From: Yimella sp.
GTDB taxonomy: Bacteria > Actinomycetota > Actinomycetes > Actinomycetales > Dermatophilaceae
NCBI GenBank assembly: GCA_030150425.1
Contig: JASLFY010000327.1
Location: forward strand, 1-13,377
DNA: 13,377 nt
Direction: 5' to 3'
This document shows, piece by piece, positions 1-6,982 of the stretch (positions within the stretch are counted from its first letter, which is position 1; the number at the start of each line of letters is the position of its first letter). The notes below the pieces were generated by a model. That model made no database searches, had not been told where the DNA came from, and saw nothing but the letters and a program-made list of their open reading frames with translations. A program made the translations under genes and the position numbers.

Positions 1-454
1 GAAGGCGCCGGTCCAGCGCTCGGCGGTCAAGCGTTCCCCGAGCAAGCGGGCCGCTGCCACCACGAAGACGGCTGCGAAGAAGACGACGGCGACCGCTGCG
101 AAGAAGGCGAGCGCTGCGAAGAAGGCGGCCCCGGCGACGAAGACCGCCGCCAAGAAGGCAACCGCCACGCCGGCCAAGGCGACCGCGAAGGCGACGCCGG
201 CCAAGAAGGCTCCGGCGACGAAGGCAAGTGCGACCAAGACGACCCCGACCAAGGCGACCCCGGCGAAGACGGCCGCGAAGAAGACCACCACGAAGGCCAC
301 CGCCCAGCAGCCGACCACGGCCGCAGCCAAGAAGACAACCACCAAGAAGACCGCTGTGAAGCGCTCGGCGGTGAAGGCCTCGATCGCGAAGTCGGCTGCT
401 CCGGCTCCGACCGCAGGCCAGACCCCGCCGGCCACCGGTGGTGCCGATGAGTGA
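1..454 (+). CDS. C-terminal part of an unidentified protein with a Lys/Ala-rich histone H1-like tail (5' truncated)
   Basis: The reading frame enters from outside the window (first full codon at base 2) and stops at TGA 452-454. All 150 visible residues are low complexity: Lys, Ala, Thr and Pro in AKK, ATK and TPAK units, then a short Lys-poor end finishing PPATGGADE. Such tails occur on actinobacterial DNA-binding proteins such as HupB and on other proteins, where they bind nucleic acid or other polyanions. The folded N-terminal domain is not visible, so the protein cannot be named. HupB itself is unlikely, because its usual genomic neighbourhood is different. The repeats are partly preserved as DNA repeats near 94-127. 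The stop overlaps the next start by eight bases (ATGAGTGA), suggesting translational coupling. The coding frame is certain from composition; function is unknown. Confidence 0.8.
   Translation, partial: KAPVQRSAVKRSPSKRAAATTKTAAKKTTATAAKKASAAKKAAPATKTAAKKATATPAKATAKATPAKKAPATKASATKTTPTKATPAKTAAKKTTTKATAQQPTTAAAKKTTTKKTAVKRSAVKASIAKSAAPAPTAGQTPPATGGADE
94..127 (+). repeat. Direct 16-bp repeat inside the Lys/Ala-rich tail
   Basis: CGCTGCGAAGAAGGCG occurs at 94-109 and again at 112-127, a period of 18 bases (six codons), and a diverged copy lies just upstream near 70-84. It encodes Ala-Ala-Lys-Lys-Ala units. It probably reflects expansion of the tail by replication slippage rather than a separate DNA element. 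Confidence 0.7.
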
Positions 455-689
455 CGTGACCTCCGCGAACACCGGCGGGCCGGTGCCGGTGCCGGCGCCC
501 CGGCCGGGCCCGCCGCAGACCGCTGACCAGCGCGCGGCCGGCGAGGTCGCCGCGACGGTCGCCGAGCTGCGAGCCCTGTCGGCGCTCGATGCCGACGCCA
601 CCACGCCGGACGATCTGCAGGCGCGGATCGCCGCGCTCACCTCCGCCCACGACACGCTGCGTGCCCAGCTGTCGACCCTTGGCCGCTGA
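447..689 (+). CDS. Small conserved-position hypothetical protein, 80 aa, coiled-coil C-terminus
   Basis: No family is recognised. ATG 447 is chosen because it overlaps the upstream stop (ATGAGTGA); a GTG at 438 is possible but adds only three residues. The first ~30 residues are Pro/Gly/Ala-rich (VPVPAPRPGPP) and likely disordered. Residues ~30-80 look helical with spaced Leu and Ala (AELRALSALDAD, LQARIAAL, LRAQLSTLGR), suggesting a short coiled coil. There is no signal peptide or membrane segment. M. tuberculosis also has a short uncharacterised ORF (Rv1693) just before tlyA, so this is probably its positional equivalent, although sequence homology was not tested. Its 3' end overlaps the chosen tlyA start by 11 bases, so translation of the two is probably coupled. 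Function unknown. Confidence 0.75.
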   Translation: MSDVTSANTGGPVPVPAPRPGPPQTADQRAAGEVAATVAELRALSALDADATTPDDLQARIAALTSAHDTLRAQLSTLGR

Positions 690-1491
690 GCGGGAGCCCC
701 GGCTCGATCAACGACTGGTCGAACTGGGTCTGGCGCGCAGTCGCGCGGTCGCGACTGAACTCATCGGTGCTTCCCGGGTCACGGTCGACGGGGCCACGGT
801 CACCAAACCCGGACAACGGGTCGCGCAGAGCGCCCGGGTCGAGGTCGCCGGTGAGGTCGACCCGTGGGTCGGGCGCGCCGCGTACAAGTTGTTGGGTGCG
901 TTGCAGGAGTTCGACTCGATCGATCCCGCGGGCAAGCGGGCGATCGACCTCGGTGCGAGCACCGGCGGGTTCACCCAGGTGTTGCGCAGCCGCGGAGCCG
1001 TGCAGGTCGAGGCCGTCGACGTCGGCCACGACCAGTTGGCGCCCGCACTTCGTGCGGACGGGGCGGTCCGCGACTGGAGCGGCCACAACCTGCGCGACCT
1101 CGAGCCGGAGACCGTCGGGGGAGCGGCGCCCCTGGTCGTCGCCGACCTCAGCTTCATCTCGTTGCGGCTGGTGCTCGATCGGATGGCCGCGCTGCTGACC
1201 CCCGACGGCGACCTGGTCGTGCTGGTGAAGCCGCAGTTCGAGGTCGGCCGCGAACGGCTGGGGAACGGTGGCGTCGTCCGCTCGGCGCGGGAGCGGGCCC
1301 GGGCCGTACGCGAGGTGCTGCAGCGCGTCGACGAGGTCGGCCTCAGCGTCCACGGGCTGGGCCGCAGCCAGGTGGCGGGCACGAACGGCAACCAGGAGTA
1401 CCTGCTGTGGGCGCGCCACGACCCGATCGGCAAGATGGACCAGGTGCGGATCGACCGATTCGTCGCGGACATCGAGCAGGAGGACCAGTGA
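679..1491 (+). CDS. tlyA: TlyA-family rRNA 2'-O-methyltransferase (hemolysin A-like)
   Basis: TlyA adds a 2'-O-methyl group to cytidines of 16S rRNA (C1409) and 23S rRNA (C1920) using S-adenosylmethionine; its loss gives capreomycin resistance in mycobacteria. Residues ~4-60 form an S4-type RNA-binding domain (RLDQRLVELGLARSR), then a short linker with DPWV, then an FtsJ-like Rossmann domain. The SAM motif DLGASTGGFT begins at D90. Catalytic-type residues are D156 in VADLSFISL and K184 in LVKPQFE. The TTG at 679 gives 270 aa and an N-terminus aligning with known TlyA (about 268 aa). A GTG at 661 would add six residues that do not look conserved. No clear Shine-Dalgarno is seen, so expression probably depends on coupling with the upstream ORF. 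The gene ends overlapping the NAD kinase start. Confidence 0.95.
   Translation: MAAEREPRLDQRLVELGLARSRAVATELIGASRVTVDGATVTKPGQRVAQSARVEVAGEVDPWVGRAAYKLLGALQEFDSIDPAGKRAIDLGASTGGFTQVLRSRGAVQVEAVDVGHDQLAPALRADGAVRDWSGHNLRDLEPETVGGAAPLVVADLSFISLRLVLDRMAALLTPDGDLVVLVKPQFEVGRERLGNGGVVRSARERARAVREVLQRVDEVGLSVHGLGRSQVAGTNGNQEYLLWARHDPIGKMDQVRIDRFVADIEQEDQ
1478..1483 (+). promoter_or_regulatory. Strong Shine-Dalgarno AGGAGG for NAD kinase
   Basis: AGGAGG lies four bases before GTG 1488, within the last codons of tlyA. It decides the NAD kinase start in a long open frame that extends far upstream. Confidence 0.8.
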
Positions 1492-2387
1492 CTCGCCGAG
1501 TGCTGCTCATCGGTCACCCCGGACGCCCGCGGGCCAAGGAGGTGGCGGCGACCCTGGTCGACGAACTGGGGCGCCACGACATCGCCGTCGTCGGCGCGGC
1601 CGACGAGATCGAGGCGTTCGGGCTGTTGGACCGGCCCAACGTCAGCGCCGACGCCGCCGCCGACGGGTCGGGCTGCGAACTGGCGGTCGTCCTCGGCGGT
1701 GACGGCACCATCCTGCGCGCGGCCGAGACCGTACGCGACACGGGCACCCCGCTGCTCGGCGTGAACCTCGGCCACGTCGGCTTCCTCGCCGAGGCCGAAC
1801 CGGAGAACATCCACCTCATCGGACAACGCATCGTCGACTCCTCCTGGACCGTCGAGGAGCGCGAGACGCTCGAGGTCGACGTCCACGTCGGCGGCGCGAT
1901 GGTCTGGAAGTCCTGGGCGCTGAACGAGGCGTCCGTGGAGAAGGCGTCCCGCGAGCGGATGATCGAGTTGGTCGTCGAGATCGACGGCCGCCCGCTTTCC
2001 ACCTGGGGCGGCGACGGTGTCGTCATGGCGACGCCGACCGGCTCGACCGCGTACGCCTTCTCCGCCGGCGGCCCGGTCGTCTGGCCCGGCGTCGAGGCGT
2101 TGCTGCTGTGCCCGATCTCCGCCCACGCGCTGTTCGCGCGTCCGCTCGTGCTGGGACACGACGTACGGATCGCGGTCGAACTCGTCGAGGAGTCGGCCGG
2201 CGGAGCCGTCGTGTGGTGCGACGGCCGCCGCAGTTTCGACCTTCCCCGCGGCGCCCGGATCGGCGTACGCCGCAGCCCGGTCCCGGTGCGGCTCGCCCGG
2301 ATCGTGGATGCCCCGTTCACCGATCGGCTGGTGGCGAAGTTCGACCTGTCGGTCCATGGCTGGCGCGGCGCCCGCGCGGAGCGGTGA
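1488..2387 (+). CDS. nadK: NAD kinase (ATP/polyphosphate-dependent NAD+ 2'-kinase)
   Basis: Phosphorylates NAD+ to NADP+ in the cytoplasm, the only de novo source of NADP. The 299-residue length is close to the mycobacterial PpnK (about 307). The hallmark GGDGT motif is at residues 70-74 (VLGGDGTILRA). NE at 146-147 (ALNEASVEK) and GDGVVMATPTGSTAY from residue 175 form the NAD-binding and catalytic region. The start is GTG 1488, preceded by AGGAGG and overlapping the tlyA stop as GTGA. The frame is open upstream into tlyA, but that extension is shadow coding. recN follows seven bases after the stop. The tlyA-nadK-recN trio is a standard actinobacterial arrangement. No sign of decay. Confidence 0.97.
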   Translation: MTRRVLLIGHPGRPRAKEVAATLVDELGRHDIAVVGAADEIEAFGLLDRPNVSADAAADGSGCELAVVLGGDGTILRAAETVRDTGTPLLGVNLGHVGFLAEAEPENIHLIGQRIVDSSWTVEERETLEVDVHVGGAMVWKSWALNEASVEKASRERMIELVVEIDGRPLSTWGGDGVVMATPTGSTAYAFSAGGPVVWPGVEALLLCPISAHALFARPLVLGHDVRIAVELVEESAGGAVVWCDGRRSFDLPRGARIGVRRSPVPVRLARIVDAPFTDRLVAKFDLSVHGWRGARAER

Positions 2388-2394
2388 ACCGGAC

Positions 2395-4098
2395 ATGTTG
2401 CAGGAGATACGAATTCGCGACCTCGGCATCATCGACGACGCCACCCTGGAGCTCGCTCCCGGGCTGAACGTCGTCACCGGTGAGACCGGTGCCGGCAAGA
2501 CGATGGTCGTCCACGGCCTCGGCCTGCTGCTCGGCCGCCGCGCTGCCGCGTCGATGGTCCGCACCGGCGCCGACGCCGCGCTGGTGGAGGGCGTCCTCGA
2601 CCTCTCGGCGGACCACCCCGCGCTGGCCCGCGCCGACGAGGCCGGGGCCGACGTCGACGAGGCGTTGCTGCTGGCCCGTTCGGTTTCGCCGGCCGGCCGC
2701 TCGCGCGCCTGGGTCGGCGGACGGAACGCGCCGATCGGGGTGCTGACCGACATCGGTGAGTCGATCGTCGCCGTCCACGGCCAGGCCGACCAGTGGCGCC
2801 TGCAACGGCCCGACCAGCACCGCCAGGTCCTGGACGACTTCGGCGGACCGACCTTGGCGAAGGCGCTCACGACCTACCAGGACCTGCACCGCACCTGGCG
2901 CGAGGTGCGCGCTGAGCTGGCCGACCTGACCACCCAGGCCCGGGACCGCGCGCTCCGGCTCGACCTGCTGACCTCCGGCCTGAACGAGATCGAGGCCGTC
3001 GACCCGCGCTCCGGTGAGGACGTCGAGCTCGCCGCGGAAGCCGAGCGCCTCGAACACCTCGACACCCTGATGTCCGCGGCCGGCACCGCCCACGCCGCGG
3101 TCTCCGGCACCGACGACCTGGACGCGTCGAGCGCGTTGAGCGTGCTCGGTTCGGCCTCCCACGCACTGGGGCGAGCCGCCGACCACGACCCCGCCCTGGC
3201 CGAACTGCGGGTCCGGCTCGACGAGGTGGTCGTGCAGCTCACCGATGTCGCCGCCGATCTGCAGGGCTACGTCGACGGCCTCGACGCCGACCCCGCGCGG
3301 GCCGACGCCGTCAACGAGCGCCGGGCCGCGCTGAACGGGTTGCTGCGCAAGTTCGGCAGCACGATCGACGACGTCATCGAGTGGTCCCGGAACGCCGCCG
3401 CCGAGGTGACGAAGCTCGAGGGGAGCGACGAACGGATCGAGCTGCTGCGCGACCGGGAGACGCAACTGGAGAAGGAGCTCGGTGCGGCCGCCGGCAAGCT
3501 GACCGCCGCGCGTCGCACCGCGGCGACCTCGCTTGGCAAGGCGGTCACCGCCGAACTCGGCCACCTCGCCATGGGGTCCGCGCGGCTGAGTGTCCAGGTC
3601 GACGACCGGCCGGGGGAGTTCGGGCCGTACGGCGTCGACGACGTCGAGATCCGCCTCGCCGCGAACAAGGGCAGCGCTCCGCAGAGCGTCGCGAAGGCGG
3701 CCTCCGGCGGTGAGCTGTCGCGGGTGATGCTCGCCATCGAGGTCGTGACCGCGTCCGGTGACATGCCGACGTTCGTGTTCGACGAGGTCGACGCCGGTGT
3801 CGGCGGCAGTGCGGCGCTGGACATCGGTGCGCGTCTCAAGCGGCTGGCCGCCGGGGCGCAGGTCATCGTCGTCACCCACCTCGCCCAGGTGGCGGCGTAC
3901 GCCGACAACCACCTGGTGGTCGCCAAACAGGACGACGGACAGGTGACGGTCAGTGGTGTCCAGGTCGTCGCCGGCGACGAGCGTCGCCGTGAGCTGGCCC
4001 GCATGCTCGGTGGCACCCAGGACGGCGCGGCGCTGGCCCACGCCGACGAACTGTTGGAACGAGTCGCGTCGGATTCGGCCACGACTGCCCGGTCCTGA
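2395..4098 (+). CDS. recN: DNA repair ATPase RecN (SMC-like)
   Basis: RecN is an SMC-family ATPase acting early in recombinational repair of double-strand breaks. The N-terminal half-domain holds the Walker A motif GETGAGKT at residues 29-36 and an HGQ element at 128-130. The middle (~155-390) is helical and Leu/Glu/Ala-rich, as expected for the RecN coiled coil. The C-terminal half-domain carries the ABC signature SGGELS at 437-442, Walker B FVFDE with D463/E464, a D-loop (VDAGVGG), and the switch histidine H495 in VTHLAQVAAYAD. The length, 567 aa, is normal for the family. ATG 2395 is chosen because the protein then begins MLQEIRIRDLGIID, the usual RecN opening; ribosome-site sequence is weak (GGAG at 2378). 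I saw no actinobacterial SOS box (TCGAAC-N4-GTTCGA) upstream. Confidence 0.97.
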   Translation: MLQEIRIRDLGIIDDATLELAPGLNVVTGETGAGKTMVVHGLGLLLGRRAAASMVRTGADAALVEGVLDLSADHPALARADEAGADVDEALLLARSVSPAGRSRAWVGGRNAPIGVLTDIGESIVAVHGQADQWRLQRPDQHRQVLDDFGGPTLAKALTTYQDLHRTWREVRAELADLTTQARDRALRLDLLTSGLNEIEAVDPRSGEDVELAAEAERLEHLDTLMSAAGTAHAAVSGTDDLDASSALSVLGSASHALGRAADHDPALAELRVRLDEVVVQLTDVAADLQGYVDGLDADPARADAVNERRAALNGLLRKFGSTIDDVIEWSRNAAAEVTKLEGSDERIELLRDRETQLEKELGAAAGKLTAARRTAATSLGKAVTAELGHLAMGSARLSVQVDDRPGEFGPYGVDDVEIRLAANKGSAPQSVAKAASGGELSRVMLAIEVVTASGDMPTFVFDEVDAGVGGSAALDIGARLKRLAAGAQVIVVTHLAQVAAYADNHLVVAKQDDGQVTVSGVQVVAGDERRRELARMLGGTQDGAALAHADELLERVASDSATTARS

Positions 4099-4102
4099 CA
4101 CG

Positions 4103-5290
4103 ATGAGCGGCGTGCGCATGGCATTCCGGCGTGGGAACACGCCCTCCGAACAGGTCGACGGAACCCTCCGGGTCGACCGGCGTACGAAGGACCTCACCAA
4201 GCGTCTGCGCCCCGGCGACATCGCGGTGATCAACCACCGCGACCTCGACCGGGTCAGCGCGGAAGCGCTGGTCGCCTGCCGCCCGCACGCCGTCGTCAAC
4301 GCGGCCCCGTCGACCAGCGGGCGTTACCCGAACGTCGGACCGGGAATCATCGTCGACGCGGGAATCCCGTTGCTGGACAACGTGGGTGAGACCGTGATGA
4401 CGCTCGCCGAAGGGCGCCGCGGTCGGGTCGTCGAGGGCGATCTGCTGATCGACGACGAGGTCGTCGCGAGCGGGACCCTGCTCACCCCGGTGCTCGTCGA
4501 GGAGTCGCTCGAACTCGCCCGCGCGGGCCTGTCGGAACAGATCGCCGCGTTCGCGGAGAACACGATGGACTACCTGCAGCAGGAGAAGGATCTGCTGCTG
4601 AACGGCATCGGGCTGCCCGACATCAAGACCAAGATCGACGGTCGCCCCGTGCTGATCGTCGTGCGCGGGTACCACTACCGCGAGGACATCGCCGCCCTGC
4701 GCTCGTTCATCCGGGACTTCCACCCGGTGCTCATCGGTGTCGACGGCGGCGCCGACGCGCTGCTGGAGGCCGGCCACCGCCCCGACATGATCGTCGGCGA
4801 CATGGACTCGGTCAGTGATCGGGCGCTGCGCTCGGGCGCCGAGCTGGTGGTCCACGCGTACCGGGACGGCCGGGCGCCAGGACTGTCCCGGGTCGAGGAC
4901 CTGGGCATCAAGGACGCCATCGTCTTCCCGGCCACCGGCACCAGCGAGGACATCGCGATGCTGGTCGCCGACGACGCCGGCGCCGAGCTGATCGTCGCCG
5001 TCGGCACCCACGCCACCCTGGTCGAGTTCCTCGACAAGGGGCGGGCCGGTATGGCCAGCACCTTCCTGACCCGGCTGCGGGTGGGCAGCAAACTGGTCGA
5101 CGCCAAGGGTGTGAACCAGCTCTACCGCAACAGCATCGGCTGGCCGGCGCTGGTGCTGCTGATGGTGGCCGGAATCGTCGCGCTGGTCGTCGCCATGTTG
5201 TCCACGCCCGCCGGGCAGGCGTTCTTCCAACTGCTCGGGGCGCGGTGGGACACCGCGTGGAACTGGATCGAAGGACTGGTCAATGATTGA
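4103..5290 (+). CDS. steA: Cytokinetic ring protein SteA (TPK-like domain, C-terminal membrane anchor)
   Basis: In Corynebacterium glutamicum SteA works with SteB at the division site and is linked to control of the cell-separation peptidoglycan hydrolase RipA; M. tuberculosis Rv1697 is the counterpart. The 395-residue protein has an N-terminal domain with the conserved SGRYPNVGPGIIVDAG stretch, then a thiamine-pyrophosphokinase-like core with VDGGAD at 213-218 and GDMDS at 232-236, then THATLVEFLDKGR and STFLTRLRVGSKLVDAKGV. One predicted membrane helix lies at ~347-367, followed by a ~28-residue tail rich in Trp. The start is ambiguous: ATG 4103 is four bases after the recN stop and was chosen for coupling; GTG 4112 and ATG 4118 are in-frame alternatives, and none has a clear Shine-Dalgarno. 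It overlaps steB by eight bases. Confidence 0.9.
   Translation: MSGVRMAFRRGNTPSEQVDGTLRVDRRTKDLTKRLRPGDIAVINHRDLDRVSAEALVACRPHAVVNAAPSTSGRYPNVGPGIIVDAGIPLLDNVGETVMTLAEGRRGRVVEGDLLIDDEVVASGTLLTPVLVEESLELARAGLSEQIAAFAENTMDYLQQEKDLLLNGIGLPDIKTKIDGRPVLIVVRGYHYREDIAALRSFIRDFHPVLIGVDGGADALLEAGHRPDMIVGDMDSVSDRALRSGAELVVHAYRDGRAPGLSRVEDLGIKDAIVFPATGTSEDIAMLVADDAGAELIVAVGTHATLVEFLDKGRAGMASTFLTRLRVGSKLVDAKGVNQLYRNSIGWPALVLLMVAGIVALVVAMLSTPAGQAFFQLLGARWDTAWNWIEGLVND
5270..5275 (+). promoter_or_regulatory. Shine-Dalgarno GAAGGA for steB
   Basis: GAAGGA ends seven bases before ATG 5283, inside the steA 3' end. It supports ATG 5283 as the steB start despite the eight-base overlap with steA. Confidence 0.6.
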
Positions 5291-6203
5291 TTTCCGCTAC
5301 CACGTGGTCTCCCTGGTGGCCGTCTTCCTCGCCCTCGCGACGGGGATCGTCATCGGTGGGTTCTCGTTGCGTGGCACCGTCGCCGACCAGCTCAACGGCC
5401 AGGTGGTGCAGCTGCGCACCGAGAAGTCGAACCTGCAGAGCCAGCTGAACCAGAGCGGCGCGGTCCTGCGCAAGCACGACGACGCGATCACCGAACTCAC
5501 CCCGACCACGCTCGCCGGCCAGTTGAGCGGCGAGACCGTCGCGATCGTCGCGCTGCCCGGCGCCGACGGCGACCTGGTGAAGTCGGTCGGCAACACCGTT
5601 CGTACGGCCGGCGGCACCGTCGTCGCGACCGTCGACCTCGACGACGGGTGGGCCGGTGGAGGTCCGCCGACGGAGTCGGCGCTGCGCGCGGACGCGGGCC
5701 GGCTCGGGTTGTCCACCCAGGACGTACCGGCCGATCGGCTGCCCGGCGCGGTGCTCGGTCGGGCGTTGACCAGGGACGACGACGCGGCCCGGACCACGCT
5801 CGACGGATTCGCCGCCGACGGCTCGCTGAAGGTGAGCCCCAAGGACCCGAAGACCGCCTCGACCGTCGTGGTCGTCTGGAATGGGATGGCGGCGAAGGCG
5901 CCGACGGTCAAGGAGTGGAGCGCCTTCGTGTCCGGCGTCGGCGCGACGGTGAACGCCGTCGTCGGCGTCTCCCAGGGACAGGCCTCGACGTCGGAGGGCA
6001 CCGGCCCCGACGCACTGATCGGCCAACTGCGCGACACCCCGGACACAGCCGCCTCGATGAGCACCATCGACAACGGGTCGTCGCCGCTCGGCCAGCTCGC
6101 GCTCGGCCTCGCGCTGCGCGACGAGGTCAACGGCAAGTCGGGGCAGTACGGCCTCGGCCGTGACGCGAGCGCGGTCCTGCCGCGGGTGGCCGGCGGATCG
6201 TGA
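5283..6203 (+). CDS. steB: SteB / MctB-family membrane-anchored coiled-coil protein
   Basis: Partner of SteA in the corynebacterial cytokinetic ring; M. tuberculosis Rv1698 (MctB) is the same family and is often annotated as a copper transport protein. The 306-residue protein starts with the family signature MIDFRYHVVSLVAVF, a single membrane helix at ~8-27, and a coiled coil at ~31-65 (LNGQVVQLRTEKSNLQSQL). A globular extracytoplasmic region follows. That layout suits a membrane-anchored scaffold better than a channel or transporter. ATG 5283 overlaps the steA stop (ATGATTGA) and has a good ribosome site. The coupling implies matched amounts of the two proteins. No Cys or His cluster that would suggest copper binding was seen. 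The 3' end overlaps the next gene as GTGA. Confidence 0.9.
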   Translation: MIDFRYHVVSLVAVFLALATGIVIGGFSLRGTVADQLNGQVVQLRTEKSNLQSQLNQSGAVLRKHDDAITELTPTTLAGQLSGETVAIVALPGADGDLVKSVGNTVRTAGGTVVATVDLDDGWAGGGPPTESALRADAGRLGLSTQDVPADRLPGAVLGRALTRDDDAARTTLDGFAADGSLKVSPKDPKTASTVVVVWNGMAAKAPTVKEWSAFVSGVGATVNAVVGVSQGQASTSEGTGPDALIGQLRDTPDTAASMSTIDNGSSPLGQLALGLALRDEVNGKSGQYGLGRDASAVLPRVAGGS

Positions 6204-6982
6204 GCCTTCGACCTGCGTTGCACAGCGCCGTCCTCGCGGCCGCCGGCGCGGCCGGGAGCTATCCGGTCGTACGACGGTGGTCCGGAAAGCGGTTGCAGCG
6301 CACCAACTTCCGCGGCGAACCGGTGACCCTCGCCGAAGGACCGGCGTCGGTCGTCGGCCTCGTGTTGGGAGCCCGCCGGGTGCCCGGCGCGGCGGGGGTC
6401 GCGGCCGTGTCCGGCGGGCTCGGACTGCTCGACGACGTCGCCGGATCCGGGTCGAGCCGCGGTCTGGGCGGCCACTTCCGCGCGCTGCGCCACGGCGAGG
6501 TCACCACCGGTGCGATCAAGGTGCTGGGCCTCGGGGCGGTCGGCGTCGCCGCCGCGTACGCGACCGACCGCGGTCGACTGCACCCGATCGGCACTCCCAC
6601 GGCGGCGGCGCTCGTCGCGGGCTCCGCGAACCTGCTCAACCTGTTCGACCTGCGACCCGGGCGCGCGCTGAAGGTGGCGTCGCTGACCGCGGTGCCGTTG
6701 CTGCCCGCCCAACCGGAACTGTCCGGAACGGTGCTCGGCGTCGTCGCGGCGCTGGCCCGCAACGACCTCGCCGGTCGTTCGATGCTCGGCGACACCGGTG
6801 CCAACCCGATCGGGGCGGTCCTGGGACTCGCGCTGGCCCGGGCCACCGGACCGGCCGGACGTACGGTCGCTGCAGGCACGATCGTCGCGCTGACCCTTGC
6901 GTCGGAGCGGGTGAGCTTCAGCGCCTTCATCGCCGACCACCCGACGTTGCGCGCGATCGACGAGTGGGGCCGGGCACGGTGA
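6200..6982 (+). CDS. Short MraY/WecA-like polyprenyl-phosphate sugar-1-phosphate transferase homologue
   Basis: MraY/WecA enzymes move a sugar-1-phosphate from a UDP-sugar to undecaprenyl or decaprenyl phosphate at the inner face of the membrane. This 260-aa protein is shorter than MraY (about 360) and has roughly six to eight Ala/Val/Leu-rich segments. Family traits are LLDD with D78-D79 (metal/lipid-phosphate aspartates), NLLNLFDLRPGRA from N144, and GDTGAN at 197-202. It also has GLGGHFRALRHGEVTTGAIK at 88-107 and a C-terminal SFSAFIADHP...IDEWGR, which I recall from uncharacterised MraY-like proteins of actinobacteria and Firmicutes. The second Asp of the MraY NLTDGLDG motif is Pro (P153), and the C-terminal His-rich motif of MraY/WecA is absent. 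The substrate is therefore unknown and activity unproven. GTG 6200 overlaps the steB stop. Confidence 0.8.
   Translation: MSLRPALHSAVLAAAGAAGSYPVVRRWSGKRLQRTNFRGEPVTLAEGPASVVGLVLGARRVPGAAGVAAVSGGLGLLDDVAGSGSSRGLGGHFRALRHGEVTTGAIKVLGLGAVGVAAAYATDRGRLHPIGTPTAAALVAGSANLLNLFDLRPGRALKVASLTAVPLLPAQPELSGTVLGVVAALARNDLAGRSMLGDTGANPIGAVLGLALARATGPAGRTVAAGTIVALTLASERVSFSAFIADHPTLRAIDEWGRAR

Noticed and set aside
1..454. HupB (histone-like protein) as identity of the first gene
   Set aside because: The tail is similar, but only the low-complexity part is visible and hupB is not expected beside tlyA.
864..1487. In-frame upstream extension of NAD kinase
   Set aside because: It lies inside tlyA in another frame, and an AGGAGG site fixes the start at GTG 1488.
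2300..2400. Possible SOS (LexA) operator before recN
   Set aside because: No TCGAAC-N4-GTTCGA or close variant was found there; scattered TCGAAC half-sites elsewhere have no matching second half.
708..2870. Long open frame on the - strand (about 720 codons), with others at 2317-4299, 5297-6940, 9593-11353 and 11451-13325
   Set aside because: They are antisense to clear genes, are Arg/Ser/Pro/Gly-rich with no motifs, and arise because high-GC third positions remove stop codons on the other strand.
5283..6203. Copper transporter or channel as the function of SteB
   Set aside because: One membrane helix and a coiled coil with no metal-ligand cluster do not look like a transporter; the family name reflects a report on M. 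tuberculosis Rv1698.
6160..6978. In-frame upstream extension of the MurJ-like gene
   Set aside because: The added residues are Arg/Gly-rich shadow of the MraY-like gene; the MurJ N-terminal motif begins right after GTG 6979.
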